Part shown: one piece after another, positions 17,117 to 26,029 of the stretch
How positions within the stretch are numbered: position 1 is the stretch's first letter
Layout of the letters: every line of letters starts with the position of its first letter
From: Clostridium cibarium
GTDB lineage: Bacteria > Bacillota > Clostridia > Clostridiales > Clostridiaceae
Direction: 5' to 3'
Length of the DNA: 64,000 nt
Assembly: GCF_014836335.1 (NCBI RefSeq)
Contig: NZ_JACSRA010000015.1
Location: forward strand, 30,528-94,527
Notes under the pieces: model-generated
Database searches by the model: none
Told to the model about the DNA's origin: nothing
What the model saw: only the letters and a program-made list of their open reading frames with translations
Translations under genes and position numbers: made by a program

Positions 17117-19216
17117 TTATCCTCTTTTTATTACTGCAAGTCTGTGTAAAGCCCTAGTACACATTATATACTTCACAAGATTTGGTGTATCATCAAAGTC
17201 ATCTAATAATATTACTCCATCAAACTCTAACCCTTTTGCATAGTATGCTGGTAATAATACTAAACCTCCTTTGTATATCATGTCTTCCTTATCAAAGGTT
17301 ACTACTTTAGTTTTTGCTTTAATTAAATTAGATACTTCCTTTAGCTTATCTTTGTCCTTAGTTATAATAGCTATACTTTCAAGCCCATCTTCCTCAAAAT
17401 CTTCTATTATAGATGATAATGTTTCAACAGTATCTTCAATTGATGTAGTTTCTTCTTCTAATACCATTTCCCCTTCACGAACTAGTGGAATCACCTTATC
17501 TTCATCTAAAAACTTGCTTGCATATTCCATTATTTGCTGAGTAGATCTATAGCTCTTATTTAATTCAAAATTAACTACATCTTCTCCAAATAACTTATCT
17601 AAATGTAACATCGCTGGTTCTTCATCTGTTGTTATAAGTCTTTGATTGCTATCCCCAACTATTGTAAAACTCTTACAATCCGTAAGTTCTTTAATTAACT
17701 TAAATTGAGTTAGATTATAATCTTGCGCCTCATCTATAACTACATGCTTTATTTCACTTTTACATCTCTTACCATTTAATTTAACCATTAAATATAATAT
17801 TCCAGCAAGATCCATATATCCTAGAGATTCGGTATTTGTAATTCTCTTATATAATGAAACAATATCCTCATTGTTTATCCAATTATCAAGTTCATCCCTT
17901 GAATTCATCACGCCTCTAACTATTTCTCTTATTCTAAGTCTTCTTTTAAAATCTAAATTATTCTTTTCTATTTCAAGCTCTCCTGGTGATAATTCTTCTA
18001 TCTTTTTCTTAATTTCTGCGTTAAGTTCTCTTACAAGTTCATCTCTTTTATCTTTAATTTTCGATACGAGAACCCTCTTTATCTTCGCACTTCTTCTAAA
18101 TAAAGGCATATATCCATAATGTTTTGTGAATAAATCTTTTATTTCATTAACATCAACTATCTCTTCTCCAAAGAAAGTTACTGGTTTTATATTGAAATAA
18201 TTATCATTCATATCCTCTAATTGTTTATCTAATGTCTCAGAAAACTTTCTAGAACTTTTATATTTATATTCTTTTAATGCATCCTGATTTCCACTCATTG
18301 CTTCTTCTATATATTCTGAAAATCCTTTTACAGGTTCATGAAGATCTATTTCTTCCATAGCGAACTGTTGAAATGTAGTTTGTCTTATTCCGCCTTCTTC
18401 ACCTAATGAAGGCAATACCTGTGCTATATAATCTATAAATATATCATTTGGTCCAAGTACTAATACCTTATCTCCAAATTGTTTTCTATTGTTATAAAGC
18501 AGATATGAAACTCTATGAAGTGCAATTGTAGTTTTACCTGATCCAGCTACCCCATTAACTACAACAACTTTATCCTTTGGAGCTCTTATTATCTCATCTT
18601 GCTCTTCTTGAATAGTCATTACTATATCTTTTAACTTTTCATTTGAATTTGTTGTTAATACCATTTGTAGTATTTCATCTTTTACATCAACCGCTGAATC
18701 AAATAACCCTTTTAGTTCACCTTTTTTTATAATAAGTTGTCTTCTGCCTAAAAGGTTTGTTTTTATCTCTCCTATTGGTGATATATAGCTACATTCTCCT
18801 AATGTTCCTTTGTAAAATAATGATGCTATAGGTGCTCTCCAATCAACAATCACTGGTTCATAGCTTTCTTCTGGCGTTAACCCAAATCTACCAATATATA
18901 AATCCTCGGCCCCTTCATTTTCTTCAGTAAAAGTAATCTTACCAAAGTAAGGTGATTCCTTAAGTACAGTAAACTCCTTAAGTCGTTTATCTATGGTCCT
19001 AAAAGCTTCTTCCTTAACGTACTTTTCATGATCGAAGTAATCTATTACTTTATCTTCATCATCCTTATAATCTTCAATATATTTCTTTCTATACTCAACT
19101 ATATAATCAGTAATACTTTTTCTCTTTCCAATAAACTTCAGAATTTCATTATTTAAAATATTAATGGTATCTTGAAGTTTATTTTCCTCCATCAAAAATT
19201 CTAAATCTTTATTCAT
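17117..19216 (-). CDS. helD: HelD-like UvrD/Rep family helicase (RNA polymerase recycling factor)
   Basis: This 699-residue superfamily 1 helicase-like ATPase has a basic, coiled-coil N-terminal arm (residues 1-70), then VIVDWRAPIASLFYKG, Walker A GVAGSGKTT (about residue 222), the DEAQDY motif II, GDSNQR and a C-terminal helicase region. This is the Gram-positive HelD architecture, slightly shorter than the roughly 770-residue Bacillus protein. HelD inserts its arms into RNA polymerase channels and uses ATP to free stalled or post-termination enzyme from DNA. AGAGGTG lies 6 nt before the ATG. It has its own terminator. The name rests on architecture; an uncharacterised UvrD-like paralogue is the main alternative. 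Confidence 0.85.
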   Translation of the reverse strand: MNKDLEFLMEENKLQDTINILNNEILKFIGKRKSITDYIVEYRKKYIEDYKDDEDKVIDYFDHEKYVKEEAFRTIDKRLKEFTVLKESPYFGKITFTEENEGAEDLYIGRFGLTPEESYEPVIVDWRAPIASLFYKGTLGECSYISPIGEIKTNLLGRRQLIIKKGELKGLFDSAVDVKDEILQMVLTTNSNEKLKDIVMTIQEEQDEIIRAPKDKVVVVNGVAGSGKTTIALHRVSYLLYNNRKQFGDKVLVLGPNDIFIDYIAQVLPSLGEEGGIRQTTFQQFAMEEIDLHEPVKGFSEYIEEAMSGNQDALKEYKYKSSRKFSETLDKQLEDMNDNYFNIKPVTFFGEEIVDVNEIKDLFTKHYGYMPLFRRSAKIKRVLVSKIKDKRDELVRELNAEIKKKIEELSPGELEIEKNNLDFKRRLRIREIVRGVMNSRDELDNWINNEDIVSLYKRITNTESLGYMDLAGILYLMVKLNGKRCKSEIKHVVIDEAQDYNLTQFKLIKELTDCKSFTIVGDSNQRLITTDEEPAMLHLDKLFGEDVVNFELNKSYRSTQQIMEYASKFLDEDKVIPLVREGEMVLEEETTSIEDTVETLSSIIEDFEEDGLESIAIITKDKDKLKEVSNLIKAKTKVVTFDKEDMIYKGGLVLLPAYYAKGLEFDGVILLDDFDDTPNLVKYIMCTRALHRLAVIKRG

Positions 19217-19254
19217 ACAAACACCTCTTCCTCACTATCACTTGCAATTAGGGC

Positions 19255-19308
19255 TTAAAATTCCTACAAAATTTTTTAAATATTTATTTAAAAAACCTCG
19301 TAGGAATT
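19255..19308 (-). terminator. Stem-loop terminator after ftsH
   Basis: Outer arms 19259-19267 and 19300-19308 (AATTCCTAC/GTAGGAATT) enclose an inner AT stem, followed on the minus strand by TTTTAAG. The short T-run makes it a moderate call. Confidence 0.6.
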
Positions 19309-19340
19309 CATATTCTTTATTATTAATTGTAAATTCTATA

Positions 19341-21275
19341 TTACTCTATAGTAACATCAATAGCTGTTTTTTTATCAATTTCTTCTGTCTCTACTTCTAT
19401 AGTTTTATCTTCTAAATCTAATCCCTCTTTTTTATCTTGCTTTTTAAGCTCTGGATACTTTTCACAAACCATATTCATAAACTCATCTCCGAATATAGTT
19501 TCTTTTTCTAATACAACACCTGATATTTTATCTAACAGTTCTCTGTTTTCTCTTAATATTTCTTTAGCTTTATTATGAGCTTCTTTTACTATTTTTAGTA
19601 TCTCTTCATCTATTAATGTTGAAGTTTCATCGCTACAATTTCTAACTGCTCTTCCATCTAGATATCTATTTTGTACAGATTCTAATGCTACCATATCAAA
19701 TCTATCTGACATACCATATATAGTTACCATATTTCTAGCTATTTGAGTAGCTCTTTCTATATCATTAGAAGCACCATTTGTAGCCTCATTTAATACTATT
19801 TCTTCTGCTGACCTACCACCTAAGAGTATTGCAATTTCATTCATAAATTCTTTTTTTGAATTTAAATGTTTTTCTTCTTCTGGAAGTTGCATTGTATATC
19901 CAAGCGCTCCCATAGTTCTAGGAACTATTGTAATTTTATGTACTGGATCTGAACCTTTAAGTAATGCAGCAACCAATGCGTGTCCCACTTCATGGAATGC
20001 AACGATTTTCTTTTCCTTTTGTGATAATATCCTATCTTTCTTTTCCTTACCAGCAATAATTACTTCTACTGCATCTCTTAAATCTTCTTGAAGCACTTTT
20101 TTTCTACCATGCTTTACTGCCCTTAAGGCACCTTCATTAATCATGTTTGCAAGATCTGCTCCTGCAGCACCTGAGGTTATTTTTGCTATTTCTTTTAAAT
20201 CAACTTCAGGATCTAATGTTACATCTTTAGCATGAACATTTAGTATTGCTTCCCTTCCAATAAGATCCGGTTTATCAACAATTACTCTTCTATCAAATCT
20301 TCCTGGTCTAAGTAAAGCTTTATCTAATATCTCTGGTCTATTTGTAGCTGCTAATATAACTATACCTTTTGAAGAATCAAATCCATCCATCTCTGATAAT
20401 AATTGGTTTAGGGTTTGTTCTCTCTCATCGTTACTTTGCATCTGATTGTCTCTACTCTTACCAATAGCATCAATTTCATCTATAAATATTATACAAGGAG
20501 CTTGTTTTTCAGCATCTTTAAACAATTCTCTAACTCTTGAAGCTCCAACTCCTACAAACATCTCTACAAAGCTTGATCCTGATAAAGAGAAAAATGGAAC
20601 TTTTGCTTCTCCTGCCACTGCCTTTGCTATAAGTGTTTTACCTGTTCCTGGAGGGCCCACTAAAAGAACTCCTTTAGGAAGCTTTGCACCTATTTCTGTA
20701 TATTTAGTTGGTGCATTTAAGAATCCAATAACCTCTTCAAGTGATTCTTTTGCTTCTTCTTGTCCAGCTACATCTTTAAAGGTAACTTTTATTTGGTCTT
20801 CTACATATACTTTAGCATTATTTTTACCAATGTTACCCATTCCTCCGCCCATTTTTCCTATCATCTTAGAGAATAAAAATCTCCACATGAAATATAAAAA
20901 TGCTATCGGAATTATATATGTCATAAATGCATTCATAAATATAGATTCTTTTGGATTTTTCCCTGTAAATCTTATATCTCCCGCTTCAATAAGTTCATCT
21001 AGTAGTTTATCATTCTTAATATTGGCTGTGTATAAAGTTTTTCCTTCATACTCTGTCCCATCTTTGGGCGTAATAACTAAATTATCACTTGAAATCACTA
21101 TTTCTGAAATTTCCTTATTGTTAATCATGTTTAAAAATTCATTATACGAAATTTCTTTATTCATATATGCATCTCTTGAATAGTTGGCAACTAACAATAT
21201 TGCTATTGTAACTATAAAATATATTATTATGGGTTTTTTACTCTTCTTTTCATTCTTTTTAGGCTCATTATTCAT
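19341..21275 (-). CDS. ftsH: ATP-dependent zinc metalloprotease FtsH
   Basis: This 644-residue membrane AAA+ protease has two transmembrane segments (about residues 15-35 and 110-135) flanking an extracytoplasmic domain. The AAA module has Walker A GPPGTGKT (about 205), Walker [12 protein letters not shown] and the arginine-rich second region (RPGRFDRR). The M41 protease domain has zinc motif HEVGH near residue 426. It degrades misfolded membrane and short-lived cytosolic proteins. The acidic C-terminal tail (about 40 residues) is variable in the family. AGAGGTGGG precedes the ATG. It lies 33 nt downstream of a signal peptidase gene and may be co-transcribed with it. Length and motifs are normal. 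Confidence 0.97.
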   Translation of the reverse strand: MNNEPKKNEKKSKKPIIIYFIVTIAILLVANYSRDAYMNKEISYNEFLNMINNKEISEIVISSDNLVITPKDGTEYEGKTLYTANIKNDKLLDELIEAGDIRFTGKNPKESIFMNAFMTYIIPIAFLYFMWRFLFSKMIGKMGGGMGNIGKNNAKVYVEDQIKVTFKDVAGQEEAKESLEEVIGFLNAPTKYTEIGAKLPKGVLLVGPPGTGKTLIAKAVAGEAKVPFFSLSGSSFVEMFVGVGASRVRELFKDAEKQAPCIIFIDEIDAIGKSRDNQMQSNDEREQTLNQLLSEMDGFDSSKGIVILAATNRPEILDKALLRPGRFDRRVIVDKPDLIGREAILNVHAKDVTLDPEVDLKEIAKITSGAAGADLANMINEGALRAVKHGRKKVLQEDLRDAVEVIIAGKEKKDRILSQKEKKIVAFHEVGHALVAALLKGSDPVHKITIVPRTMGALGYTMQLPEEEKHLNSKKEFMNEIAILLGGRSAEEIVLNEATNGASNDIERATQIARNMVTIYGMSDRFDMVALESVQNRYLDGRAVRNCSDETSTLIDEEILKIVKEAHNKAKEILRENRELLDKISGVVLEKETIFGDEFMNMVCEKYPELKKQDKKEGLDLEDKTIEVETEEIDKKTAIDVTIE

Positions 21276-21308
21276 GCTATACCCACCTCTTTCCTTAGTT
21301 TTTGCTTA

Positions 21309-21929
21309 TTATTTAACGCTACCAAAATCACTAAACGGATATACTTTTAATTGTGCTTTTGCTTTTATATCTTTTCCATCTACATATGGATTAACCCATT
21401 TTCTCGAGTCAAACGAAACTCTTCTATTGTCTCCTAAGAAAAAGTATTTTCCATCTGGAACATGAAATTCTCCATAAAACTGATCACTATTCTCAGGTTT
21501 TACATAACTTTCATCTAATTCCTCTCCATTTACTGATACTTTACCATTTACTATGCTAACAGTATCTCCTGGCAGTCCTATAAGTCTTTTTATTAAAACA
21601 TCATTTAACTCTTCTGAATCAAATACTATTATATCGCCTCTTTTTATATTATTTAAATTATATACTCTTGTAACAAAAAGATGATCACCTACATTTAATG
21701 TCGGTATCATTGATCCCGAAGGAATATATACTTTAAAAATAAGAAACTGTTTTATAAGTATAGCTATAGCTACTGCTACTATTATAGGAACAATCCATTC
21801 AAAAAAGAAATTTTTCTTCTTTTTTATCTTTCCCTTTTTTTCATTATTATTATCTATGTTTGATTCACCTTCTATTGAATTTTCTTCCTCTATCGCCGAT
21901 TCACTTTTTTCATTCATTAATCTTGCCAC
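21309..21929 (-). CDS. lepB: Type I signal peptidase (copy 1)
   Basis: This 206-residue S26 signal peptidase has an acidic cytosolic N-terminus, one transmembrane helix (about residues 40-60), the catalytic serine in PSGSMIPT, the catalytic lysine in LIKRLIGLPGD, and the conserved GDNRRVSFDSR box. It cleaves signal peptides of exported proteins on the outer face. The longest frame starts with a GTG at 21929 that overlaps the end of the DUF3006 gene; the in-frame ATG at 21917, with GGAAGGG further upstream, is an alternative. Translational coupling with the DUF3006 gene is likely. A close paralogue lies about 360 bp upstream. Confidence 0.93.
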   Translation of the reverse strand: MARLMNEKSESAIEEENSIEGESNIDNNNEKKGKIKKKKNFFFEWIVPIIVAVAIAILIKQFLIFKVYIPSGSMIPTLNVGDHLFVTRVYNLNNIKRGDIIVFDSEELNDVLIKRLIGLPGDTVSIVNGKVSVNGEELDESYVKPENSDQFYGEFHVPDGKYFFLGDNRRVSFDSRKWVNPYVDGKDIKAKAQLKVYPFSDFGSVK

Positions 21930-22138
21930 ATCCCTTCCATTTTCCTTGCTATTTCTTCTTTTCTTTTTAAAGTAGCCTCTTTATCTATAAAAAAATAATT
22001 GTTTTTTAAAATTAAACAATCCCCATCTTTTGCATATCCTTTAATTTTATCTTTACTTACATCTATTATTTCCCCATTTGGAGATTCGATTACAAAGTAA
22101 TCACCTTCTATTCTGTCAACAATGTATATTTGTTCCAT
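21917..22138 (-). CDS. DUF3006 domain protein
   Basis: This 73-residue soluble protein has the DUF3006 beta-rich pattern (YIVDRIEGDYFVIE, then a charged C-terminal helix). The domain is common in clostridia and its function is unknown. The start at 22138 was chosen because AAAGGAG lies 7 nt before that ATG; an upstream in-frame ATG overlaps the ribosome site itself. It sits between two signal peptidase genes and overlaps the downstream one, so it may be a partner of protein export. That is inference from neighbourhood only. Confidence 0.75.
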   Translation of the reverse strand: MEQIYIVDRIEGDYFVIESPNGEIIDVSKDKIKGYAKDGDCLILKNNYFFIDKEATLKRKEEIARKMEGMWQD

Positions 22139-22241
22139 AATTAAATCTCCTTTTCTCATAGATATACAGACTTAGTATAACATAAATAATTGTCAATTAA
22201 CAACGCTAACTGCAATGTTATTATTCCTTTATTTTAATTTA

Positions 22242-22280
22242 TAAAAAAATTCAACATATTCATTTTATGCTGAATTTTTT
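22242..22280 (-). terminator. Intrinsic terminator after signal peptidase copy 2
   Basis: ATTCAGCATA and TATGTTGAAT (minus strand) form a stem around a 7-nt loop followed by a T-run of seven, 6 nt or so past the upstream signal peptidase stop. Confidence 0.85.
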
Positions 22281-22285
22281 ATAAA

Positions 22286-22873
22286 TTATTTTATTTTTCC
22301 AAAACTATCAAAAGGATATACCCTTATCTGAGCTTTTGCTTTTATATCTTTTCCATCTATGTACGGATTCTTCCACTTCCTCGAATCAAATGAATCCGGT
22401 CTATTATCTCCTAAAAAGAAATATTTTCCTTCCGGCACATGATATTCACCATTAAACTTATCATGATTTACAACGTAATTTTCATCAAGCTCTTCCCCAT
22501 TTACTGAAACTTTTCCATTAACTATACTAATATTATCTCCTGGAAGCCCTATAAGTCTTTTTATCAAAACATCATTTAATTCTTTTGAATCAAATACTAC
22601 TATCTCTCCCCTTTTTAGATTGCCTAGATTATATATCCTTGTAACAAGAAATTGATCTCCTTCATTTATAGTAGGAATCATAGATCCTGTTGGCACTTCT
22701 ACTTTATAAACTAAAAACTCTTTAATCAATAACGCCGCAAGAATCGCTACAAATACCGGAATAACCCATTCCCTAAAAAAGCTTTTTTTCTTTTTCTTGT
22801 CAATATCTATTTCCTTCATTGGAATATCGTTAATAATCATTTCTTCCTTATTATCAGACACTACTTTTTCCAC
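22286..22873 (-). CDS. lepB: Type I signal peptidase (copy 2)
   Basis: This 195-residue paralogue of the neighbouring signal peptidase has a single transmembrane helix (about residues 32-50), PTGSMIPTI with the catalytic Ser, LIKRLIGLPGD with the catalytic Lys, and GDNRPDSFDSR. It differs mainly in the cytosolic N-terminus and the residue before the catalytic Ser (Thr for Ser). The GTG start at 22873 has only a close AAGG; the leader AGGATGTGGA resembles that of copy 1, suggesting that the duplication included the translation start. It has its own terminator. Two enzymes may differ in substrate range or expression. Confidence 0.92.
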   Translation of the reverse strand: MEKVVSDNKEEMIINDIPMKEIDIDKKKKKSFFREWVIPVFVAILAALLIKEFLVYKVEVPTGSMIPTINEGDQFLVTRIYNLGNLKRGEIVVFDSKELNDVLIKRLIGLPGDNISIVNGKVSVNGEELDENYVVNHDKFNGEYHVPEGKYFFLGDNRPDSFDSRKWKNPYIDGKDIKAKAQIRVYPFDSFGKIK

Positions 22874-22987
22874 ATCCTTTTTATTTTTACTAACGTTTCA
22901 AAAAATACATAAATTAATCATACCACAAAAAATTGTAAATTATAATGGTTGATAAAAGGTATAATATTACTTATTTCTTAAATTACA

Positions 22988-23021
22988 CAAAAAAAATTCA
23001 GTATATCTTAATATACCGAAT
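22988..23021 (-). terminator. Intrinsic terminator after the TIM-barrel gene
   Basis: ATTCGGTATA and TATACTGAAT (minus strand) with a 6-nt loop, followed by eight T. Confidence 0.88.
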
Positions 23022-23023
23022 TT

Positions 23024-23689
23024 TTATCTATACTTGTCCATAAGGTCTCCCATGATTTCAGCTGTTGGTGGTGGTGTAAAAGTTATTGCATTGGCTCCTG
23101 CTTCTATGGTCTCTTTTATGCTCTCTACCGTTGGGCCCCCAGTAGCTATTATAGGGTACTCTGGGAAACTCTTCCTTATAGTTCTAACTATCCTTGCAGT
23201 ATCTTTACCTCCAGATATATTTAGTATAGTTGCCCCTGCTTCTATTCTTTCTGCTATATCTTCATGATCAGAAACCACAGTAACTACAACTGGTATATCT
23301 ATTGTAGATCTTATCTTTCTTACAATTTCATTTGATGTAGGAGCATTAACAACTATCCCCATAGCACCCTTAAATTCCGCATCAAGAGCTAAATTGATTA
23401 CTCTTTTTCCCTGAGTAATACCTCCTCCAACTCCGCAAAATACTGGCACATCAGCTGCCATTACTAGTGCTTCTGTAATTAAAGGTTGTGGAGTAAATGG
23501 ATAAACGGCTATTATTGCATCTGCATTTGTATTTCTTATTATGGCTACATCAGTTGTAAATAGTAGAGATTTAATCCTTTTTCCAAATATTTTAATTCCA
23601 CTACAATCTCGTATGACCGATGGAACCTCTACAACATGATTTCTTAGTGTTCCCTTTATCTCAGGCACATATTTTGACTCCTTCGCCAT
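23024..23689 (-). CDS. Putative TIM-barrel phosphate-binding protein of unknown function
   Basis: This 221-residue cytosolic protein reads as a beta/alpha barrel. It has alternating hydrophobic strands and Gly-rich loops, including GVGGGITQGKRV (about residue 88), ISGGKDTARI (about 160) and IIATGGPTVESIKETIEAG (about 182). The late Gly-Gly loops resemble the phosphate-binding loops of phosphoribosyl-isomerase and FMN-type barrels. Homologues in clostridia are often labelled only hydrolase; I see no catalytic signature that justifies that. GGAGG lies 7 nt before the ATG. It is monocistronic with a strong terminator. Substrate and reaction are unknown. Confidence 0.65.
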   Translation of the reverse strand: MAKESKYVPEIKGTLRNHVVEVPSVIRDCSGIKIFGKRIKSLLFTTDVAIIRNTNADAIIAVYPFTPQPLITEALVMAADVPVFCGVGGGITQGKRVINLALDAEFKGAMGIVVNAPTSNEIVRKIRSTIDIPVVVTVVSDHEDIAERIEAGATILNISGGKDTARIVRTIRKSFPEYPIIATGGPTVESIKETIEAGANAITFTPPPTAEIMGDLMDKYR

Positions 23690-23928
23690 CCTTCATCCTC
23701 CTATCCTTAATTTATCACTATGAAATATTATACACTTTTATTATCTTTTATAAAGACAAAAATGATTAATTTATTTTTATCTTACTGTAAAATTATTTAA
23801 ACTTAAGACTTATTAATTACTTCAAGAAGAATTATTCTAGAAAGAACTTTTCTCTTATAATATTTTAACATATTTTCCATAAATAACATAACGTTTTCCT
23901 AATATATTAACTTTTAATACTTGCTTCT

Positions 23929-23963
23929 ATAAAAAATTACTGAAAGTAATACTTCCAGCAATT
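23929..23963 (-). terminator. Intrinsic terminator after the Nudix gene
   Basis: AATTGCTGGAAGT and ACTTTCAGTAATT (minus strand, G-U pairs allowed) with a 3-nt loop, then TTTTTT. The rest of the 23690-23928 gap is AT-rich with no feature that I can support. Confidence 0.75.
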
Positions 23964-23981
23964 TTAAATGAATAATTTCTA

Positions 23982-24479
23982 TCAATACATTTTTCTTCTA
24001 TCTAACACTTTTTTAATAACTCTTTGTCCTATTAGATTTTCTTTCATATGCTCTAAAGCATCACTTATTTTAACCCAACTCGCTTCCTCAACTTCTTTTG
24101 ATTTACTTAGCACTCCAGCTTTGTAACTTGCTAAATATGTAAGCATAAGTAATTCTTTTCCTTCTATATAATCAGTACCTAAAAATTCAACATTTTGAAT
24201 TTCTATTGAAGTTTCTTCTAAAACCTCTCTATATACAGTATCTTCAGCTTTTTCATCTATCCCTATATATCCAGATACTAAAACTTTAGAATCCTTATAT
24301 ATGTAACTTTGTTTTAATAAAAGAATTTCATCATCTTTAATTACTGCTACCATTATACATGGTTTCGGAGTATCGAAAAATAATTCATTATCATATTCAC
24401 AGTAAGGTATACGTCCTTCATCCCCACAAAACATCTCTCCAAGCTTTCTTCCACAAATAGGGCAAAACTTAAATTTCAT
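23982..24479 (-). CDS. Nudix hydrolase with N-terminal zinc ribbon (NudC-like)
   Basis: This 165-residue protein begins with a zinc-ribbon-like segment (FCPICGRKLG, later a single CEY in place of the second pair). The Nudix box (GYIGIDEKAED...REVLEE, about residues 71-93) has the required Gly, Glu and REVLEE residues, with Thr-Ser after EE in place of the usual xGx. Nudix enzymes hydrolyse nucleoside diphosphates linked to another group. The zinc head plus Nudix order suggests an NAD(H)- or NAD-capped-RNA-type pyrophosphatase, but it lacks the long N-terminal domain of NudC. The second cysteine pair may be incomplete. Confidence 0.8.
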   Translation of the reverse strand: MKFKFCPICGRKLGEMFCGDEGRIPYCEYDNELFFDTPKPCIMVAVIKDDEILLLKQSYIYKDSKVLVSGYIGIDEKAEDTVYREVLEETSIEIQNVEFLGTDYIEGKELLMLTYLASYKAGVLSKSKEVEEASWVKISDALEHMKENLIGQRVIKKVLDRRKMY

Positions 24480-24564
24480 ACTATCCCTCTTTCAACAGAT
24501 TCTCATTCAACTTAATTTCTAACAATTCCAAACACTTTATTTTATTATACTAATAAATTAATTA

Positions 24565-25257
24565 TTATAAAAGTATCTTCACAGGTTTATCTAATGTTAT
24601 TCCAGTCCTTGTAACTTTAGATGAATAAGCAAATATATCCACACCTTCCTCTGCAGCCTTCCGTAGTGCTTTCCCAAACTCAGGATCTGTATCGTCATTT
24701 GGAGAAAAACTTTTTACATCTTCAATTTGTATTAAAAACAAAACCCCTGCGCCTCTTCCACTTTTCTTTACATCAATCAATTCAAGCAGATGTTTTCTAC
24801 CTCTCTCCGTAGGTGCATCTGGAAACCTGCAATGGCCATTCTCCTCCAAAGTTACCCCTTTAACTTCCAAATAATATTCTTCTCCATTATCTTTTAATAA
24901 TTTAAAATCAAACCTACTTGCTCCAAAAGTTTTTTCACTTAATATATTTGTATATTTTTTCAACTTATCCACAACTTTGTTTTCAAGAGCTTCTTTAACA
25001 ACTTTATTAGGGATTTGAGAATCTATACTTATATTCTTATCTCCTTTATATGCTCCTATAAGATCAAAAGCCGTCTTTCTTGTCGGATTCTTCTCTTCTC
25101 TCAAAAACACCTGACAACCAGGGATTAAGATTTCTTTACATCTTCCGGTATTAGGAACATGAACTGTTATTTCTTCGTCATTATAAATTACTTTTGCATT
25201 AAATCTATTTGGTCTATTTATAAAAATTGCATCATATATATTCTTATTATATTCCAT
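24565..25257 (-). CDS. sfsA: SfsA family DNA/RNA nuclease-like protein
   Basis: This 230-residue protein shows the SfsA pattern: PNRFNAKV near the N-terminus, HVPNTGRCKEIL, the LEVKGVTLE nuclease-like core (about residue 132, with the E-x-K motif), FPDAPTERGRKHL, and IQIEDVKSFSPNDDTDPEF. SfsA was first linked to sugar fermentation in E. coli and has an OB-fold plus a PD-(D/E)xK nuclease-like domain. The start at 25257 was chosen because GGGGTGGA lies just before that ATG; the longer frame adds 10 residues. Its upstream region contains a cluster of DnaA boxes and a leftward promoter, so it may be controlled by DnaA. Confidence 0.93.
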   Translation of the reverse strand: MEYNKNIYDAIFINRPNRFNAKVIYNDEEITVHVPNTGRCKEILIPGCQVFLREEKNPTRKTAFDLIGAYKGDKNISIDSQIPNKVVKEALENKVVDKLKKYTNILSEKTFGASRFDFKLLKDNGEEYYLEVKGVTLEENGHCRFPDAPTERGRKHLLELIDVKKSGRGAGVLFLIQIEDVKSFSPNDDTDPEFGKALRKAAEEGVDIFAYSSKVTRTGITLDKPVKILL

Positions 25258-25270
25258 TTTTCCACCCCAC

Positions 25271-25563
25271 TTATACACACTATCCACAGTTTTTATCCAC
25301 AGTTTTGTGAATTATGTGTGTGTTTTTTATCAGAAACTGTTGTTCTAATATAATTGATTTTAACGAATAATAATTGTTTATGCAACATTCCTTATATTGT
25401 TGTTGACAAATATATCTTTTATATATATTGTGTCAATATTTTTTTATAATAATGTGGATAACTTAAAAAGTTATCCACATTATTTATAAACTTATGCACA
25501 TTAGTCACATAATGCCTATTTTACTAGCATTCATCTGTGGATAATAATTACTATATATCCACA
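25271..25563. other. DnaA-box cluster in the sfsA-padR intergenic region
   Basis: The gap 25258-25705 between divergent genes holds four exact TTATCCACA boxes: 25293-25301 (+), 25453-25461 (-), 25471-25479 (+) and 25536-25544 (-). Two more fit TTWTNCACA (25271-25279, 25492-25500), and at least two have one mismatch (25280-25288, 25555-25563). The pair at 25453 and 25471 sits in a perfect 14-bp inverted repeat (AATGTGGATAACTT, loop AAA). An AT-only stretch lies at 25409-25450. No dnaA, dnaN or rpmH is nearby, so this looks like a non-oriC cluster of the kind that titrates DnaA or regulates transcription. Confidence 0.75.
25403..25436. promoter_or_regulatory. Face-to-face overlapping sigma-A-like promoters
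   Basis: Rightward: TTGACA (25403-25408), 17 nt, TATTGT (25426-25431). Leftward: TTGACA (complement of 25431-25436), 16 nt, TATATT (complement of 25409-25414). The two occupy the same 34 bp in opposite directions and would serve padR and sfsA respectively. Confidence 0.5.
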
Positions 25564-25645
25564 TACACCAGTGACTTCTACTATTATGTAAATTCTTAAT
25601 ATTTTATTATTTTTCTTAATATAATATTAAATATAATTCACTACC

Positions 25646-25674
25646 TTGTATTGTATAATACCTTTGATTATAAT
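25646..25674 (+). promoter_or_regulatory. Putative proximal promoter of the padR operon
   Basis: TTGTAT (25646-25651), 17-nt spacer, TATAAT (25669-25674), about 30 nt before the padR start codon. Confidence 0.6.
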
Positions 25675-25705
25675 AAATTCATACTAAAGGATAAGAGGTG
25701 ATACC

Positions 25706-26029
25706 ATGAATATACAACTAAAAAAAGGTGTTCTTGAATTGTGTGTTTTATCAGTTCTATCAAAAAAAGACTGCTATGGCTATGAATTAGTAAGCGAAAT
25801 TTCTAAGAATATTCTTATTTCTGATGGAACAATTTATCCTATACTTAGAAGACTTACTACTGAAGGGTACTTTACTACTTATCTACAAGAATCCCAGGAA
25901 GGCCCTCCAAGAAAATATTACAGACTTACTGAATTAGGCTACGAAACAAAAAATAAGCTAGAAAAAGAGTGGCTAAGTTTTCAAAATTCAGTTAATAACA
26001 TTATACTAGGAGGTTATGATCGTGAATAA
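25706..26029 (+). CDS. PadR family transcriptional regulator
   Basis: This 107-residue protein is a minimal PadR: a winged helix with [30 protein letters not shown] and the wing [13 protein letters not shown], then a short C-terminal dimerisation helix. PadR proteins are usually repressors of their own operon. AAGAGGTG lies 6 nt before the ATG. It overlaps the DUF1700 gene, giving the common PadR-DUF1700-DUF4097 order, in which the regulator probably senses an envelope-related signal and controls the two membrane proteins. Confidence 0.92.
   Translation: MNIQLKKGVLELCVLSVLSKKDCYGYELVSEISKNILISDGTIYPILRRLTTEGYFTTYLQESQEGPPRKYYRLTELGYETKNKLEKEWLSFQNSVNNIILGGYDRE

Noticed and set aside
20446..21183. 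A 245-codon open frame on the plus strand.
   Set aside because: It is antisense to ftsH, has no ribosome site and no recognisable domain; its composition mirrors the ftsH codons.
25451..25481. The 14-bp inverted repeat looks like an intrinsic terminator.
   Set aside because: Neither strand has a proper T-run after the stem, the stem is AT-rich, and both arms are exact DnaA boxes.
25271..25563. The chromosomal oriC.
   Set aside because: No dnaA, dnaN, recF or rpmH is nearby and flanking genes are sfsA and padR, so a non-oriC cluster is more likely.
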